Assembly: GCA_012845835.1 (NCBI GenBank)
Contig: JABAKD010000005.1
Coordinates: forward strand, 13,887,205 to 13,951,204
DNA length: 64,000 bases
From: Undaria pinnatifida
Taxonomy: Eukaryota; Sar; Phaeophyceae; Laminariales; Alariaceae
Direction of reading: 5' to 3'
Part shown: positions 32,275 to 44,124 of the stretch, piece by piece
How positions within the stretch are numbered: position 1 is the stretch's first letter
Layout of the letters: each line of letters begins with the position of its first letter
Translations under genes and position numbers: made by a program
The notes under the pieces: model-generated
Databases searched by the model: none
The model's input: only the letters and a program-made list of their open reading frames with translations
Told to the model about the DNA's origin: nothing

Positions 32275-32815
32275 ACTGTTGTTGTTGCTGTTCATGTTGT
32301 TGTCTCAAAAAACTTAGTGTCAAACATCTGGAGTCCGTGGTCACACGAAGGTGCTGGAGCCCTAGGAAGATCCGAAAAACCAAATGAAATCAAAATTCCT
32401 CTGGCAAATACTACGCTTTCCGGTCTAGACATGCACGATCCGAAGATGAAGGCGCACAAATATAAAGATCCAATGTGCCAACTAATGTTACATGGCCAGG
32501 GGTATCCGTTCCCACAACAAACAAACTCGCGACGACAAACTACAGCGGTTGAACGTACGAACCGCACGGTAATCGTGAGCACAGACGAACGCGCCTGCTG
32601 TCTAGAGTGCTATGAGGGTGACGACCCGCGGACATGCAGTGAAAACAGAGCAATTGAACAAAGAAGCGCCATTCAAATATCAATGATGACCCGTCTACCC
32701 TGGTTATCTGACAGACCCGTGCGTGAAAATTGAAAATTGCGGGGCATCGTTTCCCATGAAGGTATACCACTCTACCAACTCTACAAATATCAGTGACATA
32801 ATAAAAATGTATAGT
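32275..32815 (+). repeat. Family B dispersed repeat, full copy
   Basis: Starts in a GTTGTT-rich head, then GAGTCCGTGGTCACACGAAG, GTGCTGGAGCCCTAGGAAGA, ACTACGCTTTCC, ACCGCACGGTAATCGTGAG, GAACGCGCCTGCTGTCT and GTGCGTGAAAATTGAAAAT. It ends near CAAATATCAGTGACATAA. About 540 bp. It directly follows a family A copy. Four long copies of this family are in the window, alternating in orientation. No coding frame is conserved among them. Confidence 0.75.
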
Positions 32816-33320
32816 TTCCACGCACAGATTGAGCTGCCCCCCCCCCCCCCCCCCAATGATAAACTGGTGCATGTTTAAAATCCGTCAGATTTATCTCCTT
32901 GAAGGATTTACAGTTTCCACGCAAAAATTGAGATGCCCCCCCCCCCCCCCCCCCCCCCCCTCGCTTTGACCTCCGCTCCCTTCTGATCAAACCAGGCCCC
33001 CACGTCCTTCAAAACTTCGCCCTCCCTTCACCTGGTATTCGACTCGCAGGATTCACTTGACAAACGGATGCATTTTCTTTCACAGCTGTCAGATTTCGTC
33101 CCCCTCAGAAACGGGTTTTATAGTTTCCGCGCACAGACTGACTCACATCACCCTGTTGACCTTGATAGCTACACCGTAGTTGCAAGGGGAGTCTCTGACT
33201 TATATCCTTATTCAGGACACACAACCCGTAATACGCGCGATCGGAGTATCACACACAGCTTGCAAAGATGAGTTTTGCAAGATCTTCGATCTTACAGCTG
33301 GAGTGTATGGATACTTTTTA
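32790..33320 (-). repeat. Family C dispersed repeat, minus strand
   Basis: The reverse complement contains GATCGAAGAT, CTTTGCAAGCTGTGTGTGATAC, CCGATCGCGCG, GGATATAAGTC, CTATCAAGGTCAACAGGGTG and GTCTGTGCGCGGAAACTATA, then G-rich tracts that appear here as C runs at 32838-32854 and 32936-32960. Confidence 0.75.
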
Positions 33321-33335
33321 AATAAGTAATAGACG

Positions 33336-34309
33336 TATGTTTTAATACCGCTTCAAAACAATACCTTGAAAAAAGACGATCGCTGCTCTCGTCATGATGG
33401 TGTTCGTGCGGGTCGTGGGTCTCCGTGTGTCTGCCGTCCTCCTGCTGTGTTTCTCCATGGCCGCCTCATCGCCTTAGCTCACTCGCCCAGCTCATTCGCA
33501 CTTGCTGTCGTTGACGCTCGAATCTAATCGATTTCTCTTCTCCCCCCGTCCCAAGAAACGAAACGATCCTCGCAGCTTGCGGTGCTGATCTGAAAAGCAA
33601 AGATTACCTGTTCATACACCACTCCGTTCTCGTTGCCGCTTCGGTAAGGCATGCTGCGAAGCATGCCCTAACAGGCTTGTAGCGAGTGGGAGGGGTCGTT
33701 CTGGCGGGTGTAAGGCCGGACTCACCGTCATCAAGGAGTGATACCTTCTTGCTGCTGCGTGTGGCCGCGAGGCTTGAGCGTGGCGGTAGATTTGGATGTT
33801 ACGTGGTGCGTTAGGCATGGTCACTTACGATTCCCGCGTCTTTTTAGGCCGCAGCGGTGGAGCAGCAATGCTTAATCGGGATGCTCGTGCGCTGAGGAAG
33901 GCGCCACCACGAGCCACACTACGGCGCAGTCTCGGTTTGCGTGGAGGGAACTGCGCCGGCAGGAGGCTGGATTCGACGACGAAGAAGGAGGGCGACTGAG
34001 CGTCGACGGGCGTGGAAGAGACGGATTGAACTCTTCCTGAACAATAGCTTTTGTTTTTTATTCAGTACCGCAGGCTATGAGGATCACTTTGTTTTTTGGG
34101 GCGGGGAAGAAGGGGAACCGATTGGATTTGAGCGTCAACGAGAGCAAGCGAGAATGAGCGTGCCGAGTGAGTTAAGGCGATGAGGCGGCCATGGGGAACC
34201 ACAGCAGAAGGATGGAACACGAAAACCACGACCAGCACCCGCACCATCATCACGAGGACAGCGATCGTCTTTTTTTTCGGGTTTTTTCACGAGGCCGTAT
34301 TAAAACATA
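33336..34309. mobile_element. Foldback-like element with ~215-250-bp terminal inverted repeats
   Basis: The left end reads TATGTTTTAATAC, then AAAAAAGACGATCGC, CATGATGGTG, GGCCGCCTCATCGCC and CAAGAAACGAAACGATCC. The right end is the reverse complement (CACCATCATCACGAG, GCGATCGTCTTTTTTT, GTATTAAAACATA). The roughly 430-bp centre (33620-34040) includes CGTTCTCGTTGCCGCTTCGG and CAGCAATGCTTAATCGGGATGC. There is no recognisable transposase. A copy without the left arm is at 41682-42370. Confidence 0.75.
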
Positions 34310-35290
34310 TTGTTGTTGTTGTTGTTCTCACATTAACTCGCATAATCAAGTCCGTGGTCACAGGACAGGCTCCAGTCACTCTGGAGCTGAGGAATACCCC
34401 AGGGAAAAACACACATAACCCAAGGTGGTACACGCATATATCACAGCTGACGCAATTCATGCCTCCACCAGAAACATATAAAAGTGAAATCGGGAGTCAG
34501 TCTACGATGTGCCAGGTCCAGGCCGGTGCATACACGTTGCACTACTCACGCCTGGAGAAACCAAATATTCCGATTGCCACCCAAGGAAGACTACCACGTA
34601 TATATTACACGTAGTATCTATCACTACGCATACGCACGACAGGCATAAGTCAATTGGAGAAAAAGAAACAAAGAAAAGAAAAGAAGATAAAGGAAAGGGA
34701 AGAAATGAGAAGAAAAAACGAAACAAGACGAAAAAAGCAAGCAAAGAGAAGAAAAAGACAAGAAAAGCAAGAAAAGACAAGACAGGAAAGCAAGGAAACA
34801 AGAAGAGAAAAAAAGAAAGAAAGAAAGAAAGAAAAAAGAAATAGAAAAAAAAAGAAGAAAAATGTCATACTAGCAGACCCTAGGAACTGGCTAAGGATGG
34901 CATTGGGCTAACAGAGGGTATCACGTCCATCATCAATGGCACCTGGGAGAGAACGCAACATGGCGAAGAAGTCAGGGCGGCATCATGCTATCTTGTGATG
35001 GCCATTAGTAAGCCCACAACTTTCAATACGATGATGGCCAAACCCAGACTTCAGTCTATTGGATATGACGCTCCCCCTTCCGCCCCTCCCTCCTTCCTCC
35101 CTTTCCCCCTCCCCCCTCCCCCCGGCCGCTTGGAGATGCCAACGGTGGATGACGCTGCCGCGGCCTTTGCGCGTCGCTCTGCAGCTTTGCGTCTCTCCGT
35201 TTCATTCCAATTCCGCATAAACAACTCGGCTCCCTCCTCTACTCTTCGAAACCATCTGCCAGCCTTCTGAGCAGCCTTTCGCCATTCTTT
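34310..35290 (+). repeat. Family A dispersed repeat, full copy
   Basis: Starts with (GTT)n CTCACATTAACTCGCATAAT, followed by the blocks listed for the minus copy at 25190-26150. A 215-nt nearly pure A/G tract (34650-34865) is followed by GACCCTAGGAACTGGC, CAGACTTCAGTCT, a C-rich stretch and GCATAAACAACTCGG. About 980 bp. Apparent Lys-rich and Phe-rich frames over the purine tract are composition artefacts. Confidence 0.8.
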
Positions 35291-35539
35291 TCATTCCAAA
35301 AACCGACATATCCTCCTTCAGATGATCCATCCAGTCTTTCTCTTGCCCCCCTGAGTAGCCTTTACCCCCAACAAACTCCCCAAACATCACCCTCTGTGTG
35401 TGGCAGACGCTCCTCCCCCATGCGTGCCACGTATCCCGCAAACAAAATCCTCCGTTTGCGCACTATCACCTCAACGCTCTCGGAATCTGTCTGGGCAAGC
35501 GCGTCGGCGTACGATAGGGTGTGGTCGTCGCGCTACATA

Positions 35540-35645
35540 TAAGTTATCATGTCACCGATGTTTGTAAAGTTGGTATAGTTGTATACCCTTCATGGGCAAC
35601 GAACCCCCGCAATTTTAAATTTTCAGGCACGGGCGTCGTAGCTGC
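35540..35645 (-). repeat. Family B end fragment
   Basis: Matches the distal end of family B in reverse: ATCATGTCACCGATGTTTGT, TATACCCTTCATGGG, CCGCAATTTT and CAGGCACGGGCGTCGTAGCTG. Confidence 0.65.
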
Positions 35646-35984
35646 ACCTTTCTTTTCTTCTTCTTCTTGCACTTCTACTCTCCAGCTTCTGGACAAGCCG
35701 TGGTTACAGGTGTCGTCCCTTCTCCCCCGCCGGTTCTTGCCTCCAACTTTTATTGCGCATAGGGTTCAGCAGTCCCACTGCTCGTCGTTTGTTCAGTGAG
35801 TGTTGCAAACTCACGCTCTCGCGCTTTCCGCAAGTCGATTGGTGCACAAGAAAAAGACCCAACAAGTTGATACGAGTACGAGCTGAGCCGGCCAAGAGGG
35901 TGAGGAGTGTGTTCAACCGAGGCTGCACACCAAGTTTTGTTATCATTTTCTGCAAACAATTGACAACCTGTTCCTCAGACATTG

Positions 35985-36490
35985 TTGTTGTTCTCACATT
36001 AACTCGCATAATCAAGTCGGTGGTCACAGGACAGGCTTCAGTTACTCTGGAGCTGGGGAATACCCTAACCTAAGGAAAAACACAAACCACCCAAGATGGT
36101 ACACGCATATATCACACTGTAAACCACCCAAGGTGGTACACGCATATATCACAGCTGACGCAATTCATGCCTCCACCAGAAACATATAAAAGTGAAATCG
36201 GGAGTCAGTCTACGATGTGCCAGGTCCATACCGGTACATGGTCTACGTCTCATTACTCGCGCCTGGAAAACCGACTATAATACCGCTTGCCACCCAAGAA
36301 AGACTACCACGTATATATTGCACGTAGTATCTATCACTACGCACACGCACGACAGACGCAAGTCAGTAGGAAAAAAGAAACAAACAACAAACAAAAAGAG
36401 GAAGGAAAGGAAAGAAGAGAGAACAAAGCGGAAAAAGAGAGCGAAAATGAAAAGAAAGAAAAGAAAATACAAGAAAAGCAATATACGACC
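35985..36490 (+). repeat. Family A dispersed repeat, 3'-truncated copy
   Basis: Head TTGTTGTTCTCACATTAACTC, then the family blocks up to the polypurine tract (36365-36480), after which similarity stops. A 40-bp unit (CCACCCAAG.TGGTACACGC) is duplicated at about 36089 and 36126. Confidence 0.75.
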
Positions 36491-37507
36491 ATGACAGCTA
36501 CGATGGTTCTTTCTTTTTTTTTTTTAGCCGAGTTATGCCCGATGAGGGATTTTCGAGATTCCGATTACTCGTTAAAAAATAAGAAGAAAAAGATAAATCG
36601 AAAATTAACCACAGGCATTATTTTCATATGTGTCTTGCAGACCACTTGTCGAAATTTCATCAAGAACGAATGTGATTTGCGCTGTGTATACTGTACGCAA
36701 ATCGCTGTTGTAACGTACGCACCAGTTTCGATCGAATCTGCCCAAGATATCGTCCGATATTTCCTGTTTTTGTTGAAGACAGAATACCGACCACATCCAA
36801 CCAAAACACGCTTGAAAGCAACCGTGTTTGCCGAGCGAGACACAGTCTTGAAATGAATGCGCTCAGAGAGCAAAGTCGACGTATCATGTGTGTACGTACG
36901 GGTTCGTATGTTGTACGTAGCAAGACAAGCTCAGGCATGTACGAGTACACTCCTGTATGTAGAGGAAAAACACAAAGTTTATGTTTAACAAAAGATGCAA
37001 CAGGAGCTACGTAGTCTACTCGTACACCAAACGCAGGCGCCACTTCCCGGCGCTCGTATCTTCTAATACTCCAGGTACAGAGGTTCGCAGCCATCGCTGC
37101 TTGATGGCGCGCTTGGTGGAATGTTGTGTGTGGGGCAGCACCAGTGAGACCATTTGGCGACAGCGAAGGAAACCCAAATTTGAAAACTTCGCCGCAAAAA
37201 ATTATTCAAATAAGAACGGTTTCACCTTGTCTAAATCTAGTACGATATGGTGCCGTGAAGTTTCTAAACGCTGGAACCTGCTCTCTGTAGTAAAGACACG
37301 TAGTTGTGCATACGCGCGTTGATTAACCGATTCCAACGATGTTTTCAGTAACATTGAGCTCCCAGTGGTTCGAAATTTATGGCTGGAAAACGGAATATTG
37401 GTTTGACAGCCAGCCCAGCGCGTATGCACTCGGCGGAGCTCAAACTCGCGAAACTGACGTGCACCAGGCTCGAGGATAATCTGATACGCCACCGGGGCGA
37501 CCGGTCA
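36491..37507. other. Intergenic, nothing recognised
   Basis: Apart from repeat borders I see no feature here. Open frames on both strands overlap each other and match no family I know. Confidence 0.45.
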
Positions 37508-37978
37508 CTGCTGTTGCGCTGCAACCTGTCAGGTAACATTGGAAAGACGGGGCGATCATTGATATTTGTATAATGGTTTTTGATTCGATTGCTCTGTTTT
37601 CAAGGCATGCCCGCGGGTCGTCACTCCGACAGCACTCCAGACAGCAGGCGCGTTCGTCCGTGCCCACGATTACCGTGCGGTGCGTACGCCCAACCGCTGT
37701 AATTTGTCGTCGCGAGTTGGTTAGTTGCTGGAACGGGGGAACTCTATGCCGTCAGTTGAGTGGATACCCCTGGCCATGATTTTTTTTTTTTGCATATTGG
37801 ATCTTCTTACTTGTGCGCCTTCATCTCCGGATCGTGTGTGTCTAGACCGGAAAGCGTAGTATTTGCCAGAGGAATTTTGATTTTATAGGGTTTTTCGGAT
37901 CTTCGTAGGGCTCCAGCACGTTGTGTGACCACGGACTTTGTCGAGGGTAACCTAAGACAACAACAACAGCAACAACAA
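37508..37978 (-). repeat. Family B dispersed repeat, minus strand
   Basis: Reverse complement of the family B blocks: CGGGTCGTCACTCCGACAGC, AGCAGGCGCGTTCGTC, ACGATTACCGTGCGGTGCG, GGAAAGCGTAGTATTTGCC and GGGCTCCAGCACGTTGTGTG. It ends in AACAACAACAGC, the reversed GTT head. Confidence 0.75.
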
Positions 37979-38139
37979 CCACTCTAATGCGCCCTTTGGT
38001 GAAAAATTGGGTTTCATCGCGTCTCCGAAGATGCTACAATTACACACAACGAATTGCTACGATCTTAAGATCTAGCCAAGACGTGGGACCCATCGATGAT
38101 CTGCTATACCCTGGTAGACCATAAAAAAGTATAGACTGT

Positions 38140-38655
38140 TTTGTTGTTGTTGTTTTCTCACATTAACTCTTGTCAAAAATCCAGAGTCCGTGGTGACACA
38201 AAGGTGCTGGAGCCCTAGGAAGATTCCGAAAAATCAAGTGAAATCAAAATTCGTCAGGGAAATACTACGCTTTCCCGCCTAAAATCGCACGATACGGAAA
38301 AAGGCGCACAAGTGAAAAGGTCAAATGTGCAAACTGAACTCACATGGCCGCGGGTATCCACTCAACTACAGCATAGAGTTCACCCGTCCCCACAACTAAC
38401 CAACTCACGGCTACAACCTACAGCGGTCGGGCTGCCTGCACCGTACGAACCGCACGGTAATCGTGAGTATAGACGAACGCGCCTGCTGTCTGGAGTGCTG
38501 TCAGAGTGACGACCCGCGGGCATGCAGTGAAACAAGAGCAATGGAACCAAAAAACCACAGCAGTACAGATATCAATAATCGCCCCTCCTTCCCGAGTTAT
38601 TTGACAGGTTGCAGCGCAGCTACGACGCCCGTGCCTGAAAATTGAAAATAGACTA
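38140..38655 (+). repeat. Family B dispersed repeat, plus strand
   Basis: Starts GTTGTTGTTGTTTTCTCACA, then AGAGTCCGTGGTGACAC, GCTGGAGCCCTAGGAAGAT, ACCGCACGGTAATCGTGAG, GCCTGCTGTCTGGAGTGC and CCGTGCCTGAAAATTGAAAA. It faces the minus copy at 37508-37978, about 160 bp away. Confidence 0.8.
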
Positions 38656-39089
38656 TATACACACCCCGGGTTCCAAAATCGAGGTCTGTACGCGTCATAA
38701 ACATCACATACATAGTCTACATGTAGAATTTTGCGGAAACCGAAAATGCGTCAAAACTGCTCGTTGCTAAATAACAGGTTCATCAAGAACGCAAGAACAA
38801 ACAGAACGAGAGACGGGGTAATCACAGCAGCGCAAATCATTTCAGCACCCGCCCACCACATCACCTCCTTCGCAACTGGTTTTGGGCATCAGCGAACTGG
38901 GTCCACAGCCTACCCGTAGTGTCCTAGGTCGATTGAGGAGCGGTAGTAAAAACGAAGTGTGCTGCTCGATAACCTGGTCCTGAACGTCGGTATACGGGAA
39001 AATCTTCGGCGTCTCCTCTGTATCAGGTGTGTGAAGAATTTCATTTATTTGTCGTTTAACTGTTCAAGCGTTGACATATAATTTCTGTA

Positions 39090-39640
39090 GACTAAACTAA
39101 TATATTACTTCGAAGTATATAGTTGAAAATACACTCCATCCAGCTGTGAAATCGAGGATTTTGTCGAAACTCATCTTTGCAAGCGGTGTGTGACACCCCG
39201 ACCCTGCGTATTGCGGGTTGTGTGTCCTTATTGAGGATATAAGTCGGCGACTTCCCCTGCAACTACAGTGTAGCTATCATGATCAAGAGGGTGAAGTTAG
39301 CCAGTCTGTGCGCGGAAACTAAAAAACCTGTTTTTCAGAGGGGCGGAATCTGACCGCTGTGGAAAGAAAATGCATCAGTTAATCAAGTGAATCCTGTGAG
39401 TCGAATTACCGGTGAGGGGAGGGCGGAGGTTTGAAGGACATGGGGGCCTGGGTTTGATCAAGAGGGGGGAGGGGGGGCGGGGGGGCGAGGCAGCAGAATC
39501 TGTGCGTGGAAACTATAAACCCTATCCTGTAAGTAGTGCAACCAGTGGGGAGAGGGCGGAGCGTTCGAAGGGGTTGGTGGGGGGAAGGGGAGGGGGGGGG
39601 GTGCAGCTTAGAGTTTTTAACCAACATGTTTATGCCGCAT
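39090..39640 (+). repeat. Family C dispersed repeat, plus strand
   Basis: Starts near GAAAATACACTCCA, then AAGCGGTGTGTGACACCCCG, GGATATAAGTCGGCGACTTC, AGTCTGTGCGCGGAAACT, GAAGGACATGGGGGCCTGGG and long G runs. Confidence 0.75.
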
Positions 39641-39962
39641 AGATGTAGAGGGTTTGCTTTTCGCGTGGTACAAGGTCTAGGTGATGGTGCGGGTGGTGGG
39701 GAAGGAGGGGGCGTTTGGCGGGGGGGTGGGGGGGGGGGGCGGGGGGGTAGGGGGGGGGGGGGGGGTGAATGGAAGCTACGTTATATTGTACTAACTGGTT
39801 GGATGTCGTACAGGGAAGGAACATCACTCGGGGGTCATCTACTACACGCTAGGGCGTGTTTTCATGCGCACAACCAACAAGAGCACCAGACGTTGGCCGA
39901 CATCTACAGGACCACAACATCTTCGACGACATGAGGGTGGCGGGAGGGGGGGGGGGGACAGG

Positions 39963-40690
39963 GCGTATAATCGTACACTAAAAAATTATAATGTGAAAAA
40001 GAAGTACAGGCAGATATGTAAAAACTGCAGGAGACCGCACTCCCAACCTATTACCCAGGGCATTACTTGCGTACCTGCCGCTTGCATGATCGCTTGACAA
40101 CCTCTACCAAACGCAGTAGCATATGCCTAACGAAGTAACGTCATTTAGCGCGGGCACATCAAGCGCTCCTTTCAAAACAATGACGATTTGCACCTCTCCC
40201 CCTCGTTTTCAATAGTAGCGACATAGCATAACCACATCACCACGCTTGCTGTATTTGTAATGTATCTCTGTCTTAGAATTGGCGACCTCAGAGCCCAAAT
40301 CGGCACAGTGTAACAATAATGGTCGTAAAATCGTACATGATCTAGTATTAATGGGAAAAGGAAGTTCGGGCAGGTATGTTGAAATTGCAGTAGACCACAC
40401 TACCAGCCTATCACATAGGGTGTTTCGGACTTACTAAGTCTTACCGTCTGCATGATCGCCTCCCAAATCCTGCCAAACGAAATGTGACTATCGAAGTAAC
40501 GTAATTGAGCGCGGGTACACCCCGCGTTCCTTTCAAAACACTGGCGATTTTGCACTTGTCCCCCTCGTGCTCAATGGTGGTGACATTACACGACCACACC
40601 ACCTCGCCTGTTGCATTTTGCGATATGTATCTCTTTCTTATAATTAGCAAATATTAACGATGTCAGAGCCCCACACCCTCACGGTGAAAT
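39963..40690 (+). repeat. ~360-bp tandem duplication
   Basis: Unit 1 (about 39963-40320) and unit 2 (about 40322-40690) share, in order, CGTA.AATCGTACA, GGCAG.TATGT, TGCATGATCGC, CGAAGTAACGT, GAGCGCGGG, CCTTTCAAAACA and CATATCTC/ATGTATCTCT blocks. They are well diverged. A fragment (AGATATACATTGCAAACACAG) of the unit end occurs in reverse at about 47605-47650. Confidence 0.7.
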
Positions 40691-40849
40691 CGTCGTAATT
40701 AAATTGTTGTACCTATCGATTGAAATATTCTGCTTTGCAATCCATCATATTTAGAAACAAATTGTGAAGCTATAACATTAAATATGCTAGAACAGTAAAC
40801 AATGCCAGGCAGGTGATATATAGAGATGTATTATTGCTACAACCGTCAG

Positions 40850-41060
40850 ATTTGTCCCCTTCAAGGATTTCAAGTTTCCGCGCACATATATATTGAAGTG
40901 TCACGCCTGCCCCCCGACCCCGCCCCCCCTGATATCACATCGTTATAATTTTCAGAGCCGTCCATGACGTAGCTTAAACTCACCCCCCCCCTCCCTAACG
41001 CCCCTTCCTTGTTCACCACTCTTACCGTCGCCTAGCCCTAGCACCACGCGTATAGCAAAC
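40850..41060 (-). repeat. Family C fragment, minus strand
   Basis: CCGTCAGATTTGTCCCCTTC, AAGGATTTCAAGTTTCCGCG and following C-rich tracts match the G-rich distal part of family C in reverse. Confidence 0.55.
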
Positions 41061-41681
41061 CCCTACATCTATGCGACCTAAAGCTATTAAAACCCTATCC
41101 CCCCCCTACCCCCTCGATTACTCCGCGCTCTCCGCATCCATTGTACGACTTACATTACGACTTGCAATACTATTAACAAACTGCTCCATTCCTTCCAAAA
41201 CCGTCAGATTTATCCCCAATGATATGATTAGGTTCATTACTCAACTGATAATAATGATTACTAGTTCAAATATAATCAACAATCCACATTGGCAAAACTT
41301 GAGCACATCACGCATGATAATGTGATTGAAATTAATCACCAAAAATATATTCATAATCAACCTATCATGTGTTTATTGACTGGTCTGGTGCACATCCCTA
41401 GCTTCCTCAGGTTGTGCGCATGTTGTGCAAACGCCCGTTGATCGCACGTTAACAGGCACGGCCTAAATCATCCTCGTTGATGAGCTGCCAACAAAACAGT
41501 TTATATGTAATAATATGTGGATTTCAGCTGGATGGACCAGCTCGTGCGCATTTTTCGACGATAATCAACCACCGAGAGTGGTTGGCGGCAAGACCTTCTT
41601 GTGCCTGGAACGGATCTTTTCGACGAATCTTGACACCTGTAATTAACTAACGATCGCCATCAGTGGCTAGGTACTACCTCC

Positions 41682-42370
41682 GTTCTCGTTGCCGCTTCGG
41701 TAAGCCACGCTGCGAAACATGCCCTAGCAGGCTTGTCGCGAGTGGGGGGGATCTTCCTAGCGAGTGTAAGACCGGACTCACCCTCAAAGGAGTGATACCT
41801 TCTTGCTGCTGCGTGTGGCCGCGAGGCTTAGGCGTGGCGGTAGAGTTGGGTCGTACGTGGTGCGATAGGCATGGTCACCTACACGATTCGCTTGTCGTTT
41901 TAGGCAGTAGCGGCGGAGCAGCAATGCTTAATCGGGATGCTCGTGCGCGGAGGCAGGCGAGACCACGAGCCACGCTACGGCGCAGTATCGGTTTGCGTGG
42001 AGGGAGCTGCGCCGGCAGAAGGCTGGATTCGACGACAAAGGAATAGGGCGACTGGCCGCCGACGGACGGGGAAGAGACGGATTGACCTCTCCCTGAACGA
42101 GAACTGTTGACTTTCAGATCAGCACCAGAAGCTGCGTAGAGCGTTTTGTTTTTTGGGGACAGGGGAGAAGGGGAACCGATTGGAATTGAGTCAACGAGAG
42201 CAAGTGCGAAGGAGCGGGCCGAGTGAGCTGAGGCGATGAGGCGGCCATGGAGAACCACAGCAGGAGGATGGCACACGGAGACTCAAGACCCGCACGCACA
42301 CCATCATCACGAGAGCAGCGATCGTCTTCTTTTCAGGGTTTTTTGTCACGAGGCAGTAATACAACATGCT
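41682..42370. mobile_element. Foldback-like element, copy lacking the left arm
   Basis: Matches 33620-34309: CGTTCTCGTTGCCGCTTCGG, CAGCAATGCTTAATCGGGAT, GCGGCCATGGAGAACCACAG, CACCATCATCACGAGAGCAG and GCGATCGTCTTC. The left inverted arm is absent, so this copy is truncated. The centre keeps a similar frame (GGAAMLNRDAR..., LRRS.GLRGG.CAGRRLDST) on the plus strand in both copies. Confidence 0.7.
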
Positions 42371-42955
42371 ACTTACGTTACTGGTCTTTGTAGAGTTTGT
42401 AGAAGAGTTGTAGACTATACCCTTCATTTGGAACGACCCCCCCGCAATTTTCAATTTTCAGGCATGGGCGTCGTAGCTGCGCCGCAACCTGTCAAATAAC
42501 TCGGCAAGGCGGGGTGATCGTTGATATTTGTATGCTGGTTTTTGGTTCTTGCTATTGTTTCACTGTATGCCCATGGGTCGTCACTGTGACAGCACTCCAG
42601 AAGCAGGCGCGTTCGACTGTGCTCACGATTACCGTGTGGTTCGTACTGTGAAGACAGCCCAACCGCTGTAGTTTGTAGCCGCGAGTAGGTAAGTTGTGGG
42701 AACGGGGGAACTCTATGCAGCGGTTGAGTGGATACCCGCAGCCATGTGAGTTCATTTTGCACATTGGACCTTTTCACTATGCGCCTTCGTATCGTGAGTT
42801 TCAGGCGGGAGAGCGTAGTAGTTCCCAAACGAATTTTGATTTCATTTGGTTTTTCGGATCTCCCTAGGGCTCCAGCACCTTGGTGTGAACACGGACTCTA
42901 GATTTTTTTACAAGAGTAACTAGTAACTGTGAGAAAACAGCAACAACAACAACAA
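42371..42955 (-). repeat. Family B dispersed repeat, minus strand
   Basis: TACTGGTCTTTGTAGAGTTT, CCCGCAATTTTCAATTTTCA, GGGTCGTCACTGTGACAGCA, ACGATTACCGTGTGGTTCG, GGGCTCCAGCACCTTGGTGT and a terminal (AAC)n. It directly abuts the truncated foldback copy. Confidence 0.75.
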
Positions 42956-44120
42956 GGTTGTCAAGTAAGTATGCAAGGAGAGGCAGTAGAAGCCTTCGCA
43001 ATGTTCTGGACGCCAACAAATCATGCCAGCTAAAGTAAAAATAATTTTTAGGTTCTTGACGTGGTTTTCCGTGCGCATTTTTTCTCCGTTCTGCCACTAC
43101 AGAGAAACGAAACCGCGCACCGGTCGGAGCCTTTTAGCCTTCTATCTGTGTTAGGGTTGAGGTTGAGGTTATATGTTTACGTCGGTAGCTGCCCTCTGGC
43201 GATTAGATAAAAAACAATTTGATGAGAAAAATGCAAAAATCACCAAAACCATACTAAAATCCTCTGAAAAATGATATATGTTTGGTGATTTATGTCGTAC
43301 AATTTGTGGGTCAAAGGCCGGCAGAGGCGCCTCAGGAGAGGTGGTTTTTTTATTGCGGTAATAATAAAAATACGACCTTTGTGTTACCACGCACTTTACG
43401 TTTTGACAAGAGCTAATGCGTGACAACAACAACAACGACGCTATCGCGACGCACATGGGTTTGGAGTCCCGGTGTTTACTCAAAGAGCACAGAAAAAAAT
43501 AAGGAACACCGCAAAAACAGATGTAATGCGCCAATACTGTACAGCAATGCAGCAGTACGTAGAGCAGCACATCTGACAGACGAGCAGCAGCCGATTCGTC
43601 GGTTACAATGCTCTCGGGCTGAGCGGGATTTGCAATTGCTTACTATTCCCCGCCACGCCGGAGGCCAAGCGAAAAGCACTCGCGTTGCCGATTCTGCGCA
43701 CGGCCAGCGTCAACTGCCGGGCGCTGCTGTGTTTGGTCCTGGCGTTGTTCTGCTTGCTGTTGACGCAGGCGCGCTTGTCGTCTCGCATGGCTCACGTGGA
43801 TTAAAAGCGTTAATATAGTTGGAGTTGAAAAAAAAAATAGCAGGCGGCGGCGAAGAAAAAGCTGGGGGGGGCAAGGGAGCCGTCCCAGTGTGGGCGATTT
43901 CCACCCTGCCCCCTCGCCGAGGTGGGGCACCGACGGCCGTTCTTTCGCCGGCACGTCTTAGTGCTGCTGTGCGGATGGAACGCGCCGGCACCGCGAGGCG
44001 GTCGGAGGTCGAGTGGAGCTCGGGAGTTGCAACTTGTTATAACCGAGATATTCTCAAAGATCCGAAGAAACGTCACCAACACGTCGGCGCAAATATAATA
44101 TGGAATCTACATAATATATA
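42956..44120. other. Intergenic, nothing firmly recognised
   Basis: Short open frames on both strands only, none matching a family. GGGTTGAGGTTGAGGTT at 43151-43170 is a telomere-like scrap. Confidence 0.4.
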
Positions 44121-44124
44121 AGGA

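Noticed and set aside
34502..34911. Lys-rich and Phe-rich frames
   Set aside because: They are translations of the family A polypurine tract on either strand.
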